A stretch of 64,000 bases of DNA from positions 203,042 to 267,041 of the forward strand of contig NW_019774314.1 of NCBI RefSeq assembly GCF_001039355.2, written 5' to 3'. The notes under the pieces are model-generated. The model ran no database searches and had not been told where the DNA came from. It saw only the letters and a list, made by a program, of their open reading frames with translations. Within the stretch, counting starts at the first letter, position 1; each line of letters begins with the position of its first letter. Source of the DNA: Lingula anatina (Eukaryota; Brachiopoda; Lingulata; Lingulida; Lingulidae). The position numbers were made by a program, and so were the translations under genes. Positions 13,901 to 22,745 of the stretch are shown one piece after another.

Positions 13901-14726
13901 TCCATTTTTGATGATCTTCCAACAGAAAAAAATAGATACCCATCAATGTAAACATTAAAATCTGACCGCCTTTCAGAAGACCCAGAAGACGGTCTCAATC
14001 CGCCCCTGAGGGTGAGAAATCCGAAAAAGAAATAGTACCTTACATGTACTTGTACGTATATGTATATGTAGGCAGTACATGTAAGGCCGCATTCGCAACC
14101 AAGTCTATTCTTGAAGCAATGGTGCATGTGCATTAAAGGCTGTGAACTAAACGGTTACGGGAGCGGTAATTTTTTTCAATTTGTTTCCAGGTTCCGTTCC
14201 GGCGACTCTGGCTCCTCTGAATATTGGACGTGACTTGTACTGTATCAAACAAAATGGTCGCTCCCTCGCTGGTAACTTTGTAGGAAAACTAGATCAGGTA
14301 TCTGTACAATTTAGTTGTTAAATAGCCCAGTTTGATATTAAACTACTTCCAACTTAAATCGAAATCTCAGACAGTTTTTGGTCACACGCTGAACCGTTAA
14401 CCTTTATAAAATTTACCTGGACACTTAAACAGTTCTCATCACGGAGTAAAATACCTGGCCTGGCAGTGAAAGTTCGTATGCTAGCTTTCAGCGTGTTATT
14501 TTTCTACGTTTACTTTTTTACTCTTCATCAGCAAGGCATACGATATCTGTAAACCGATATAGTTGTGTTAATATCATTTAGCGTCCGTTACATGAGATAT
14601 GTGTTGTGCTTTAAGACTTTAACTCCATTATCCCATATCTCTGCACAGGTTCAAATATACAGAAGAGCTCTGGAATCCTGGGAAACAGACAGAGTGCTTG
14701 CCGAGGAGGTCAATATCAGGACTTAG
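970..14726 (+). CDS. Secreted chitin-binding type-2 / LamG domain protein (Pif/BMSP-like), nine coding exons seen
   Basis: Exons inferred from GT-AG borders with matching phases: 970-1044, 3174-3404, 3700-3759, 4191-4355, 5561-5765, 12954-13161, 13698-13815, 14191-14297, 14649-14726 (TAG). The first reads a hydrophobic signal peptide (LAIVVVLLGHF...SEA). Exon 2 is a peritrophin-A (CBM14) domain with C-x2-C, GFFEDPDDCRFFLRC and YECSPGTLFD. Exon 3 is a Pro-rich linker. Exon 4 is a second Cys-rich module ending NPNRCECVPP. Exons 5-9 read as a LamG/concanavalin-like fold (LGPVALYTFE, LTVSFFYKTD, VQIYRRALE). Known family logic: ChtBD2 plus LamG is the C-terminal layout of molluscan Pif/BMSP matrix proteins, which bind chitin outside the cell; the VWA domain of those proteins is not seen. 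The ATG exon is missing. The 7.2-kb intron after exon 5 contains two complete VDE-like genes. A MITE has inserted at the stop codon. Confidence 0.8.
1045..3173 (+). other. Intron 1 of the chitin-binding/LamG gene
   Basis: Non-coding. It contains a (CA)n plus poly-A tract and no supported gene. Donor GTAAGT at 1045; acceptor AAAG ending 3173. Confidence 0.6.
1861..1916. repeat. (CA)n microsatellite fused to a poly-A tract
   Basis: About 15 CA units are followed directly by about 26 A residues. The A-tail suggests either a retroposon 3' end or simple slippage; no retroposon body was recognised. Confidence 0.9.
5138..5454. mobile_element. Foldback MITE, family 1 (CAGGCCTACCCAAC ends, 5-bp TSD)
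   Basis: Two arms of about 110 bp are inverted copies, starting CAGGCCTACCCAACTACC and ending GGTAGTTGGGTAGGCCTG. The element is flanked by GTATT at 5133-5137 and GTATT at 5455-5459, a 5-bp target duplication. No coding capacity. It sits in the intron between exons 4 and 5 of the LamG gene. A longer relative lies at 16101-16731. Confidence 0.9.
6306..6333. repeat. Long G homopolymer
   Basis: A near-pure G run of more than 20 bases lies 310 bp upstream of VDE-like gene 1. The duplicate at about 10500 has only about 10 G. Its length may be imprecise for sequencing reasons. Confidence 0.8.
6646..7548 (+). CDS. Violaxanthin de-epoxidase-like secreted lipocalin, copy 1
   Basis: Intact 300-aa ORF with no intron. 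Residues 1-25 are a signal peptide (HYITVALFLSPLLLFP core). Residues 39-116 form a Cys-rich domain (Cys 39, 44, 51, 57, 63, 65, 72, 82, 97, 104, 116) like the N-terminal domain of plant VDE. Residues 125-262 match the VDE lipocalin: KFDIRTLADTWFVYRGYNP corresponds to the plant strand-A W-Y motif, DCYDCQSYTF to its FDCQ-HEF motif, and GYVLAYYCGTFGFW to its YVYYRG strand. The C-terminal Glu-rich domain of plant VDE is absent. N-glycosylation sequons lie at 36, 66, 169 and 190, as expected of a secreted protein. Plant VDE reduces xanthophyll epoxides with ascorbate; activity and substrate here are unknown. The gene lies in the same orientation inside an intron of the LamG gene. The start at 6646 gives the clean signal peptide. 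Confidence 0.85.
   Translation: MMARHYITVALFLSPLLLFPSTISWTKLLGNGRGVNVTCMQEKCLEEYTSCTKNKLCEDAFQCFCNKSVTQCMYDARWGLRCFQTYNTDVLYRLVACAVTREGCITPDPPMPEHKCKKPTNLYPKFDIRTLADTWFVYRGYNPGEFFNPVPPVDCYDCQSYTFSQDLDNTTSCQAKKQYSINILLDLKHNFTYKSLFVVKSPTGNIIQSTGTEFGLFRSDEFRILDYYSWESAAGYVLAYYCGTFGFWPTEGVIMLIRPWLLHLPPDVIKRAEEAAARNGYDLNKFCAPNSEPYATCDRT
7597..7602 (+). promoter_or_regulatory. Polyadenylation signal AATAAA of VDE-like gene 1
   Basis: A canonical AATAAA lies 48 bases after the stop. The equivalent site in copy 2 has changed to AATATA. Confidence 0.6.
8391..10085. mobile_element. Inserted element separating the two VDE units
   Basis: Homology between the VDE units stops near 8390 and resumes near 10100. 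The intervening ~1.7 kb begins and ends with inverted copies of a TATACAGACTTGACATTTAA-type sequence (about 8398-8432 and 10019-10055), followed by AATAT repeats at the right end. Short minus-strand ORFs inside (9072-9281, 9460-9690) match nothing I recognise. The likely explanation is a degenerate or non-autonomous TIR element, perhaps TA-targeting. Confidence 0.55.
10125..12510. repeat. Tandem duplication unit 2 around VDE-like gene 2
   Basis: Counterpart of 5930-8390, sharing the promoter-side block (ACGAAATCAAGGGTCCG, AGGACCGAAAAAGAGGT) and the 3' flank (GTCAGAAGGAGTGG region). Overall similarity is high but clearly imperfect, so the duplication is not recent. Confidence 0.75.
10822..11727 (+). 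CDS. Violaxanthin de-epoxidase-like secreted lipocalin, copy 2
   Basis: Intact intronless 301-aa ORF, about 85% identical to copy 1 by eye (about 45 changes and one inserted residue in the Cys-rich domain, AIFTCFC versus AFQCFC). All cysteines, the signal peptide and the lipocalin motifs (FDIRTLADTWFVYRG, DCYDCQ, YVLAYYCGTFGFW) are kept. Differences cluster in the Cys-rich domain, around residues 145-150 (GQFYVP versus GEFFNP), 182-190 and the C-terminal tail. Both copies lacking stops or frameshifts after this much divergence implies both are, or recently were, under constraint. Secretion makes a chloroplast-type thylakoid role impossible; an extracellular retinoid, carotenoid or other lipid ligand is plausible but unproven. 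Confidence 0.85.
   Translation: MVARHYITVALFLSPLLLFPSAISWTKLPGNGRGVNVTCAQEKCREEYTSCTKDKLCEDAIFTCFCNKNVSDCMYDARWDLRCFQYYNTDVLYRLVACAVTRGGCVTPNPPMPEYKCKKPTNLYPKFDIRTLADTWFVYRGYNPGQFYVPVPPVDCYDCQSYTFSDDLDNTTACQGKKQYSVNIRADLQRNFTYKSLFVVKSPTGNIIQSTGTEFGLFRSDEFRILDYYYWGSATGYVLAYYCGTFGFWPTEGVIMLIRPWLFHLPPDVIKRAEQVITSNGFDLNEFCTPNNKPYATCYRT
13458..13632. mobile_element. MITE family 2 (GGCCGCA ends, TAA TSD)
   Basis: A 175-bp element with terminal inverted repeats (GGCCGCACACAGAACAGTGG at left, matching the right end that closes GAATGCGGCC) and an inner inverted ACTAACTAGTCC / GGACTAGTTAGT. Flanked by TAA on both sides (13455-13457, 13633-13635), as for PIF/Harbinger-type insertions. It lies in an intron of the LamG gene. 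A truncated relative is at 59900-60058. Confidence 0.85.
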
Positions 14727-14986
14727 ACTGGGTTCCCATACCTAGATCGATCTAAGAGAATCGATCCATCTCCGAGGGGTTACTCGCTAGATTGCTTTCA
14801 GCTTAAGCGGCTTTGATGTCTGTTTCGCCTACTGAAGCTGTTAAGGGGTAATTTATTATCGTTTAGCAGCTTGAGAAGGCGTGTCAGACATCCAAGCCGC
14901 TTAAGTTGATTGCAAGTTGATGGCGAGAATCCCCATCGGAGATAGATCGATCCGTAGTTAGAACGATGGGGCCTGGGAATTGTCCC
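14726..14986. mobile_element. MITE family 3, copy inserted at the LamG gene stop codon
   Basis: A ~260-bp element with imperfect terminal inverted repeats (GACTGGGTTCCCA left; TGGGAATTGTCCC right) and inner TAGATCGATC motifs. Flanking TTA at 14723-14725 and 14987-14989 looks like a 3-bp target duplication. The first G of the element completes the TAG stop. Because the TTA is duplicated, the stop is preserved in both empty and filled states. Confidence 0.7.
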
Positions 14987-14989
14987 TTA

Positions 14990-15601
14990 GTGAAACAAAG
15001 ACTTTTATCAATACGACACAATCATGCGGTGGATTTGTTTGCAGGGGCCGACTTCACAACCTAAAATCGAAACAGAAAACTATGAATGTTTTAATGTTTT
15101 AGAGAAAAAAACGAAATCTACTTGACCTAGGGTAAATTTGAAATATTTTAAACGAATGAAACAGCGCGTAATTATGTATCAGACCAGCACTAACTTTTAT
15201 TTAAGTGTATTACTGAGAAATTATGCTGTACAAATTTTGGTCTAAATATCATTTTGTGACATTGGCCCCTGGAGGACTTAATAGACCTATACGTCGTAAA
15301 GGACAAAGGATTGGCGCAAAAAATACTCCTTGCAACGACAAAGAATCTCATCAGTGTAATGCATTATACTTTATAATACTGGTTTGAACGAGCAAAAGCT
15401 AAATACTCCGAGTTATTCATTGTCTGTTAAAACTAGACTATGTATGCTAGACTTTGGCCGCGCTTTCAAAATTGTTTCCTGGACACATGCCAACATAACA
15501 TTATTTCTTCATTTAAAGAAATATATTAAACGCATTCTTCAAATCATCTTTTGACAAACCTCTTCCCAATAGAAGCCTTCATGCGTGAACTTGAAATCTC
15601 C

Positions 15602-15634
<33 letters not shown>

Positions 15635-16100
15635 GTAACTTATTAAGTTTAAGTGTCTTCAAAAAGACACAGATGAATATGTAAGTAACCATAAAGATCT
15701 TGTTTTTTATCCAAAAAAGTGGTTTTTAGGCAGCTAAATTCGACAACTCACTAGTATTATAGGTATCTTTTACTGAATGGAATACTTCGTGAAATGAGAA
15801 ATTGTTATGTTATTACCTAAAAATATTGGCTTCAATCGTTTCTATATACGTCTGGAACTTGTGTCTTTGCTGTACAAACATTAATTTACATTTAAGCTTC
15901 ACTAATGGCCATTATTTATTTATGTATTTATTTAGTAAAAGGCCAAGAGACAATAAAAGTCAATATTGTCATTAAGATTTGCCTCTTTACCTAAATATTA
16001 CTTTTCTTTTTTTATATAGCCACGTGGATATGAAAGAAAAGTTTACATCACTATGATCTATCTGACTCTAATAAAACTTTAACTCACAACTAAAACATTC
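14990..16100. other. Intergenic, no gene seen
   Basis: AT-rich with no convincing exon. It contains a (TTA)n microsatellite at about 15604-15634. May include the 3' UTR of the LamG gene. Confidence 0.5.
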
Positions 16101-16731
16101 CAGGCCTACCCAACTACCAGACTCGGCACATAAGGATCCTGAATTAACCAGTATATCGGACCACACTACCCGTTTTCAAGGTGTGTGTCAGATCGCATTT
16201 CGGAGTATCAGTCAGAACACCGACAGGATGAGCCCACGCTCGGCTGTCACCTTGATTGGATAGTAAACGATTGTCGTAAAATCGCTATATGATTTTAAAA
16301 CCGGGTGCATAAATTTGAAAAACACCTAGAACAACCTTAGACTGCCACATTAATCTAACAGAATGCAAAAAAAGCCCTATCAAAAGTGGTTAAAGCATTC
16401 AAAACGAATGTCGTAAAGTCCCCATATACCCCCAAAGAGACAATAAAATAGAGTACTCTAAAGTAAGAGTACAGTATAAGGTTGTTCTGGGTGGCTTTCA
16501 AATTTATGCACCCGGGATTAAAATCATATAGCGATTTTACGACAATCGTTTACTATCCAATCAAGGTGACAGCCGAGCGTGGATGAGCCCGCGGTCGTCC
16601 TACAAAATTTGTTCTGGGGTATGATACTCCGAAATGCGATCTGACACACACCTTGAAAACGGGTAGTGTGGTTCGATATACCGGTTAATTCAAGATCCTT
16701 ATGTGCCGAGTCTGGTAGTTGGGTAGGCCTG
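16101..16731. mobile_element. Foldback MITE, family 1, long form (5-bp TSD CATTC)
   Basis: Same ends as the element at 5138 (CAGGCCTACCCAACTACC), but the arms are longer, with a further inverted block (16240-16325 against 16495-16580, including AACGATTGTCGTAAAATCGC). Nearly the whole element can fold on itself. Target duplication CATTC at 16096-16100 and 16732-16736. Confidence 0.9.
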
Positions 16732-16736
16732 CATTC

Positions 16737-17842
16737 GCATCGCTTTTATTTCATGTTGATACCAGTTATTTCTGTCTTTGACCAAAATTTTAATTAAAAA
16801 ATTGAAAACGCATGCCTTAAGATCAACTATAATCGGCAGTTCAATTGGTCCACGGAGAAAGCACACAAGCAGAAAGCTTGGGCACTTTAACCAATTAAAA
16901 CTGATCTATATACATGCAACTGTAGATGCGTTTTCAAATTGACCAATTTATTCATTAAACAAGATCAACACGATGATTGTGATGAATTCTCAATATGATC
17001 AAAAGTGAACTGTTCTTACTTCTTATTATTGTGCCTGTTGCGCTGCCAAGCAGCCCCATAGGTCTAAGAGTTTTTCTCCAACTTCTTAATCTTCTAACAA
17101 TTTGTAAATTGAGGCCAATACAGCCTGTCGCAGGTATTATCAGGTTCGGCCATTTTTCTTGTTTGGCACATTCTGTTCCCACATGTACTATTCCTATATG
17201 TAGGCCTAGTCATTTTAGTGTATGTGCATCGAAAGGGTCGCCAAATCAGAATTATAAGTAAGGTCAGTACCTGTGCCATATGTAATGGGCACATTTGGGA
17301 CGAAGAAAGCCAAGATATGTAGTTACTCTGTCATTTGAAGTGTACTTTGTGTAAAAGAGACAAAATATCAGGATTTTCAATGTACTCAACGCGCCTCGTT
17401 CTTGGGAGTTCAATCGCATTGGCCTCCCCTCATACTGTATATCTAACATGAAAATACTGCACAAAATATACAAAATATATGTGGCTTACACATGCTGGAA
17501 ATACTGTGTGATTCTCAATGTTGGCATACCAATTACTCCAGTAAAGGAAGAGCTGATGATATTTTTAAAACGTCGAACGGCTTGTGAAGAAGTCATCTTT
17601 ATTTTGCATACATTATCATAGCTATATTTGTCTTGGTGCCAACTTGATACATCTGACAACCAGAGTTTTTGACCTGGCTGTGATAAAAAAGTACCGTGCA
17701 AATATCCACCATGGATGATGGCTTATAGTAATCTTACCGCTGAACCTTCGCCATAGGAATACGGTCTTTTGACCTCAAACCACTTGCTACGGGATGTACG
17801 TGACGTCACAGACATAACGTTTCGCTTGTGCACACGTCTTTT
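16737..17842. other. Intergenic, no gene seen
   Basis: No ORF resembles a known protein and no splice-consistent exon chain was found on either strand. Confidence 0.4.
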
Positions 17843-18068
17843 GACTGGGTTCCCACATATTTAGATCGATCCATCTGGATCGACCTAACTCCCTGTGTGT
17901 TCACGTTAAATTGCTGTCAGCTTCCGGGAGCCGAGCACGCACAAAAGTTAATTACTCCCTCACAGCTTTTAGTAGGCGGGACAGACATTTAAGCCGGTTA
18001 AGCTGACAGCAATCTAGTGAGACTCCCCTGGGGGATAGATCGATCTAAATATCTGTGGGAATGGTCTC
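17843..18068. mobile_element. MITE family 3, second copy
   Basis: About 226 bp with ends GACTGGGTTCCCA and TGGGAATGGTCTC, plus inner TTAGATCGATC repeats. It ends 12 bp past the stop codon of the minus-strand sulfotransferase. No clean target duplication seen. Confidence 0.75.
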
Positions 18069-18080
18069 TATAGTTTCGCA

Positions 18081-18624
18081 CTAATTCGTTATGACGGAAG
18101 AAAACCCTGCACCGGGCATCTTTTTGTTCCACAGAGCGTCGAAACGCTCATTTTGATGCACCGTAAAATGGTGCTTCCAGTCGCCTACGGTTGCTGAAAT
18201 AAGAGTTGTACACGGTTATCTTTTTTAGCTGTTTAGCAGGGCTGACATACATGTAGTCCAGAATTAGACTAAGTGTCGACACTAGAAGGCTAGACTGCTT
18301 AAAACTATACGGGCGGGTTTTCAATATTTGGTATCGATTACCATTATACATATATACTAGTTTTACAAACATAAGACATATTCACAATATAACTGTACCA
18401 GTTGCACGGAAAAGTAAAAAATGAGAAAAAGTGGGATCGCAAACAACTTTACCTTTTCTGTATAAAACTCCGTTCTTGTACGGGAGCGGGGTAGCCTTCA
18501 TCTGTTCCTCTTTCACCGTCTTCATGTTCTCAAACGACGTGGCTTCTGCAACTTTCTGCAGGAACTCGGGACTTCTGTCACAGCCCAGGAAGGCTGAGAG
18601 ACCCGGGAGAACTTGGAGTGGAGC
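18081..18624 (-). CDS. Cytosolic sulfotransferase, last two exons only
   Basis: Minus strand. Exon 18624-18453 reads [16 protein letters not shown]...[15 protein letters not shown] and ends YRK; GTAAAG donor. Exon 18184-18081 reads [23 protein letters not shown] and ends TAG. These are the C-terminal SULT signatures: the SSFExMK-type helix and the GDWKxxFT PAPS-binding segment. Phases agree (1 base plus 2). As spliced, the usual RKGxxGDWK loop is shortened to RKGDWK, which could mean an alternative border or impaired cofactor binding. No upstream exons (5'-phosphosulfate loop, catalytic His) were found between 18625 and about 25000, where a Tc1 element and a LINE fragment intervene. So this is a 3' fragment of a gene, truncated, or with distant exons. 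Confidence 0.75.
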
Positions 18625-18639
18625 CTGGAGAAACAAAAA

Positions 18640-19440
18640 TCTTTCTTTTTCCTATCAACAGTTAAAAAGTTCATATATTAGAGCTGCGCACACTTTTATT
18701 TGGAGCCGGAGGATGGAAAATCATACACTTGAAGTTCGACATTGGTAGACTCGACCCACGACGTATTTTAATTTTTAAAAAATTTTAATGGATTGCTAAA
18801 AGAGACATAGATAAATTTAAACAAACGTCTTAAATTTTAAAAAATTTCTTTCTAAACTCCTCTAAATAAATTCTTTCCTCGTTTCTCCGCTGTCCGTCTT
18901 CTCCTCGTCTTCTTAAACACACATGTATAGCTAAATTCCACTTTACCGTGTCAAGGAGCAAAAAATGGAGTAAAATGGGGTAAAAGAAACAGAACTAATT
19001 CAATTGGCCATAACTTCTCCACGCCCACGCAAGAGCAATGCCCTCAATGTGCAATGCAGCAATGGAATTTGTGCTCTAAAAGTGTTTATTCTTTTTGTAC
19101 TAAAATTAAGGTGTTCCATATAAACTACAGGGTTACCACTTAATATGGAATATTATTTTTTGGCGAGTAAATTTTCTACAAAATATTTAATTTCTCTCTA
19201 ACTACTTTAAATCTAAAACTGAGGTGTCACTCCACGTGTAGCCAGGTGTGTTACCTAATTACCACAAAACTCTCGAAACAATTGATGCATGCAGCTGCAT
19301 GTTCTGTTGTCAGAAATGTGAGGGGTGGTCTTTTCGGCAATTTCTGCCCTTGTATAAAAACGCATGGGTTTGGTCAATCTTTGGAGTGTGTTTAGAGAAG
19401 CAACAAAGGGATCGCTCTGAAACTTGACTGGTACCGTAGT
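18640..19440. other. Non-coding stretch between sulfotransferase exons and Tc1 remnant
   Basis: AT-rich. The second half probably holds the left end of the Tc1 element, but no matching terminal inverted repeat pair could be identified. Confidence 0.4.
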
Positions 19441-19446
19441 GAAGAT

Positions 19447-20470
19447 ATGGTTCGACAGCTAAGCAACGCAGCTTACTATGGGATTCTTGCTCTCAGAGAA
19501 AATGACCAGAAACGGACAGCCATTGCCAGGCAATGCAACATTTATCAGGAACCGTTAGTAAAGTCCTCCAAAGAAGTGCTACAACAGGGGGACCTACTCC
19601 AATACCTCGACCTGGGTGTCCGCGTATCACACCAGGAAGACAGGATCGCTTTCTCCATAGAGTGCGCCGTGCTGGTCGTCAAAGACAACCAGTGTCTTCA
19701 GAAAAGAGTGGCAGAATGTCATTCAAACGCCCGTTTCAAGGTCCCTCGTGAACAAGAGATTACTGCAAGCTGGTTATTTTGCACGAAGACCAGTAGGGAA
19801 ACCAATGTTAACAGCAGGTCATATACAGCGCCGTCTGCAATGGACTGGGGACCACGTGCCCTTGCAGCCAAAACACTGGAATCACGTCGTTTTCGGTGAT
19901 GAGGCCAGATATGGAGTTTTTATGGTTGGCGGTGGAATCCGTGTCTGCCAACGTGTACGAGAGGCATAAAACGATAATTGTGTACTGCCTAGGGTACAAG
20001 CATGGGGTGTTAACGTCTCTGTTTGGGGAGCATTTCATGTCGGTGTCCAGAACCAGTTGGTTTTTCTAGGAGGCAACCTCAACCAGGGTTCCTACAGAGA
20101 CATTCTACAGCAAACAATGCTTCGATTGGTAAGAGTCATCTTCAGGAACAACTTTGTGTACCAAGACGACTGAGCAACCCCACATCGAGGCCGCAGAATC
20201 ACTGTTTTTCTTCGAAACCAATGGGTTCAGCAACTGCCCTGGCCTGCAAACTCTCCAGATATGAACCCAATTGAAAAACTTTGGACAAAAATAACCCACA
20301 GAATTAATAGCTATGGTCCTCGGCCGGTAAATAGTGATGAACTGCAACAGGCAAATATCACTGCGTAGAATGATATCCCCATCCAAACTCTAAAAAACGT
20401 GTCACAGGGTATGCCATGTAGGATGAGGGCGCTGCAAGCGGCTGCTGGAGGTCATACTCGCAGTTACTGA
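19447..20470 (+). pseudogene. Tc1-like DDE transposase, broken
   Basis: Read across frames, this follows a Tc1 transposase. Helix-turn-helix region: LALRENDQKRTAIARQCN. Linker: PGCPRITPGRQDRFL. Then RPVGKPMLTAGHIQRRLQW; the first-Asp region HWNHVVFGDEARYGVF; VYQDD near 20155; and SPDMNPIEKLW near 20255-20285. Breaks: frame changes near 19533-19560 and 19740-19750, another near 19965, an in-frame stop just after the QDD motif, and another near 20365. The element cannot make a complete transposase. Confidence 0.85.
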
Positions 20471-21670
20471 CTTTTCATGATTTACTGTAGTGAGTTCTTT
20501 GACTGTGTAACATATCACTGTCTGGAGGCTATCATTTTCTTTAATATCTTAGCTTAAAGTTAATACTGACATCAAACTGTTGATATGGTTTTCTGGGGGT
20601 GTTCCTTTCTTTTGAATGGCATCTTATGTCAGATTTGATATCATTGACCAAAATATCTCACAACAGAAGACTAGATGTTTTTATCACTCAGTNTAAAAAG
20701 TCAACGGTCACACTGGCTTATACTAACATGAAAACGCCAATCAGTAAAGAAAGATTATTTTTTAAAAAGTATTGAAATGACGAAGAAACTGAAAATAAAA
20801 CTTAAGTTGATCACTCACCAATGTACATCTTCTCTGCAGTTCAACATTCACCCGTTTCCGTATTCTGACTTGGAATACTCGTACAGCCACTAATATACTG
20901 TTGGTGACGTGGTGCACGCTTAGTCCTCGCTTCTATAAAAACTATCCAATCATACATCACGTATATTCTACCAGAGTCACAGAATTGACTTTTTTCACTA
21001 GATAGTCACAGATGTGTCTCTAGCTCACTCAGCTAAAACATTATTCTTTCCTGCCAGAGTTTTAGAATGAAATTATCATATCACTCAACTGGCCTCTAGT
21101 ATATAGAGTGGTAACGCTAGGATTTTTTTTTTCTTTTTGCATGGCCAAACCACCACTTTTTTCAATTTGTCATCCAAATGGTTGTAATTTGATTAAAAGA
21201 AATCAAATCAAGCCCTTTTTGTTAGCCAATTCAAGTCAGTTTTAGCATTTGTGTTAGCAATAGTTCGCGAGTGTTTGCGCTACCCCAGTTGAGGGTATTT
21301 TACTGGAGCGTGCATGGAATGAGAAGGCACAAAAATGATAATGAGTTAAAATTGTCTTTGAAAGAGTATTGGGTTTATGATATATCGGAATGGAAAGACT
21401 GACTGGCTATCAGGATATATATATGTTATGCTTATTGTAGAGATGTAAATAAGCATGGTGGAATATTAGTATATCAAAGAGCGTTTAGTAAATGGTCTAA
21501 AAGAAGCCAAACCCCCTAAATTAGACACTGCCGCCTTATTATCAGTCAAGCAGGTTACAGGGCTTGACAAAAATATTGTATTTAGTGCTGTGTGGGTTTA
21601 CCTCAAGGGGCTAGTATTTATTAGCAAAATCATGTAAATGGAATGCGGGTATTGAGTGAATGGTTGCTCG
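20471..21670. other. Non-coding stretch with one ambiguous base
   Basis: No gene recognised. A single N at 20693 lies in otherwise ordinary sequence. A GTGAGT-type donor on the minus strand near 20815 could end an untranslated first exon (for example of the sulfotransferase), but nothing confirms it. Confidence 0.35.
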
Positions 21671-22144
21671 GAATGAAAGCAACATACGAGGACGAATATT
21701 TTATGTTAGTGGGAGATATGAACGCAAGGACTGGAACGTTAAACGGCTTTATCGAAATTGATGGAGCGGAACATGTAGCCGATTGGTATGAAAGAAAAAA
21801 ATAAAAATCTAGAGTACAACAGACATGGTCAGGACTTGGTCGAACTGTGCTGTAGCACGGACATTCATTTGTAAAATGGGAGAAAACATGGAGGTGTGGA
21901 TGGAGAATATACGTGCCAAGCCAACATTGGTCTTAGTACAGTAGACTACGTTATTACGGACACGGAGCTTTATGACACAGTCACACACCTTGAGGGTATG
22001 AACATAGATAGGCCTATGTCGGATCATTTCCCTCCATATTGTGTGATGAACTGTAAAAATGAGAATGTAAACACTTGTGCAAGTACCACAGTAAACCTGA
22101 TGACCTACTTCAAGTTTGTCTTGAGTGAGGAAGGAATAGATTGA
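21671..22144 (+). pseudogene. Non-LTR retrotransposon (LINE) endonuclease fragment
   Basis: Translated pieces carry hallmarks of the exonuclease-endonuclease-phosphatase domain of LINE ORF2: FMLVGDMNARTG (GDxNAR), then after a frame break and stop, DYVITDTELYDTVTHLE and MSDHFPPYCVM (SDHxP). No reverse transcriptase follows. Decayed 5' fragment; clade not determined. Confidence 0.75.
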
Positions 22145-22473
22145 TTCCTTGGAAAACTAAGTTAGAATATGTCAATGACCATGCTTTAAAATGAATTCGA
22201 GCAATGTGTGCACGAAAACATTGATGAGGAGGTTATGCAATGAGCGGCGGGTGATATGAAAATTACCTACAAGGTGCATAGACCATTACAGACCATTACA
22301 TGATGGTTGGTTTGACAATAAATGCATGCAGTAATATTTTAATATTAATTGTTTTCCTGTAATTTACAATTAAAATTTGGTGGTGATTATGCTGTAAAGT
22401 AGTGAGCGGAGGTAATATTGCATCAAATTTGATGAAAACCCTATTTTGTGCACTGTCGCCTCAAAGTCCATTA

Positions 22474-22745
22474 CAGTGGCGGATTTAGGGGGTTGTCAGG
22501 GTTCCGACCCCCCCCCTTCGATTTCTAAAAAAAAGAAAAAAACACACTAATGGTACCCGTTCGAAATTAGAATTTTGACTAGCTGAATCACAGTTCCAAA
22601 TGGCACCGTTCGCCCTCTAAAATACCAAAATTTTTTCGGGGCTCTCCATTGGACCCCGAACCCCACGCCAATGTGAGTGGGGGAGGATCGACTTTGCATC
22701 CGTGAACCCCCCCCCCCCCTTTAAATAATCCTGGGTCCGCCCTTG
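22474..22745. mobile_element. hAT-like MITE
   Basis: Left end CAGTGGCGGATTTAGG and right end CCTGGGTCCGCCCTTG form an imperfect terminal inverted repeat of the CAGxGGCGGA type typical of hAT elements. C and G homopolymers lie inside. I could not find a convincing 8-bp target duplication. Confidence 0.5.

Noticed and set aside
14041-14100. GGCCGCATTCGCAACC as another family 2 MITE end
   Set aside because: Only a short match to one end, with no inverted partner nearby.
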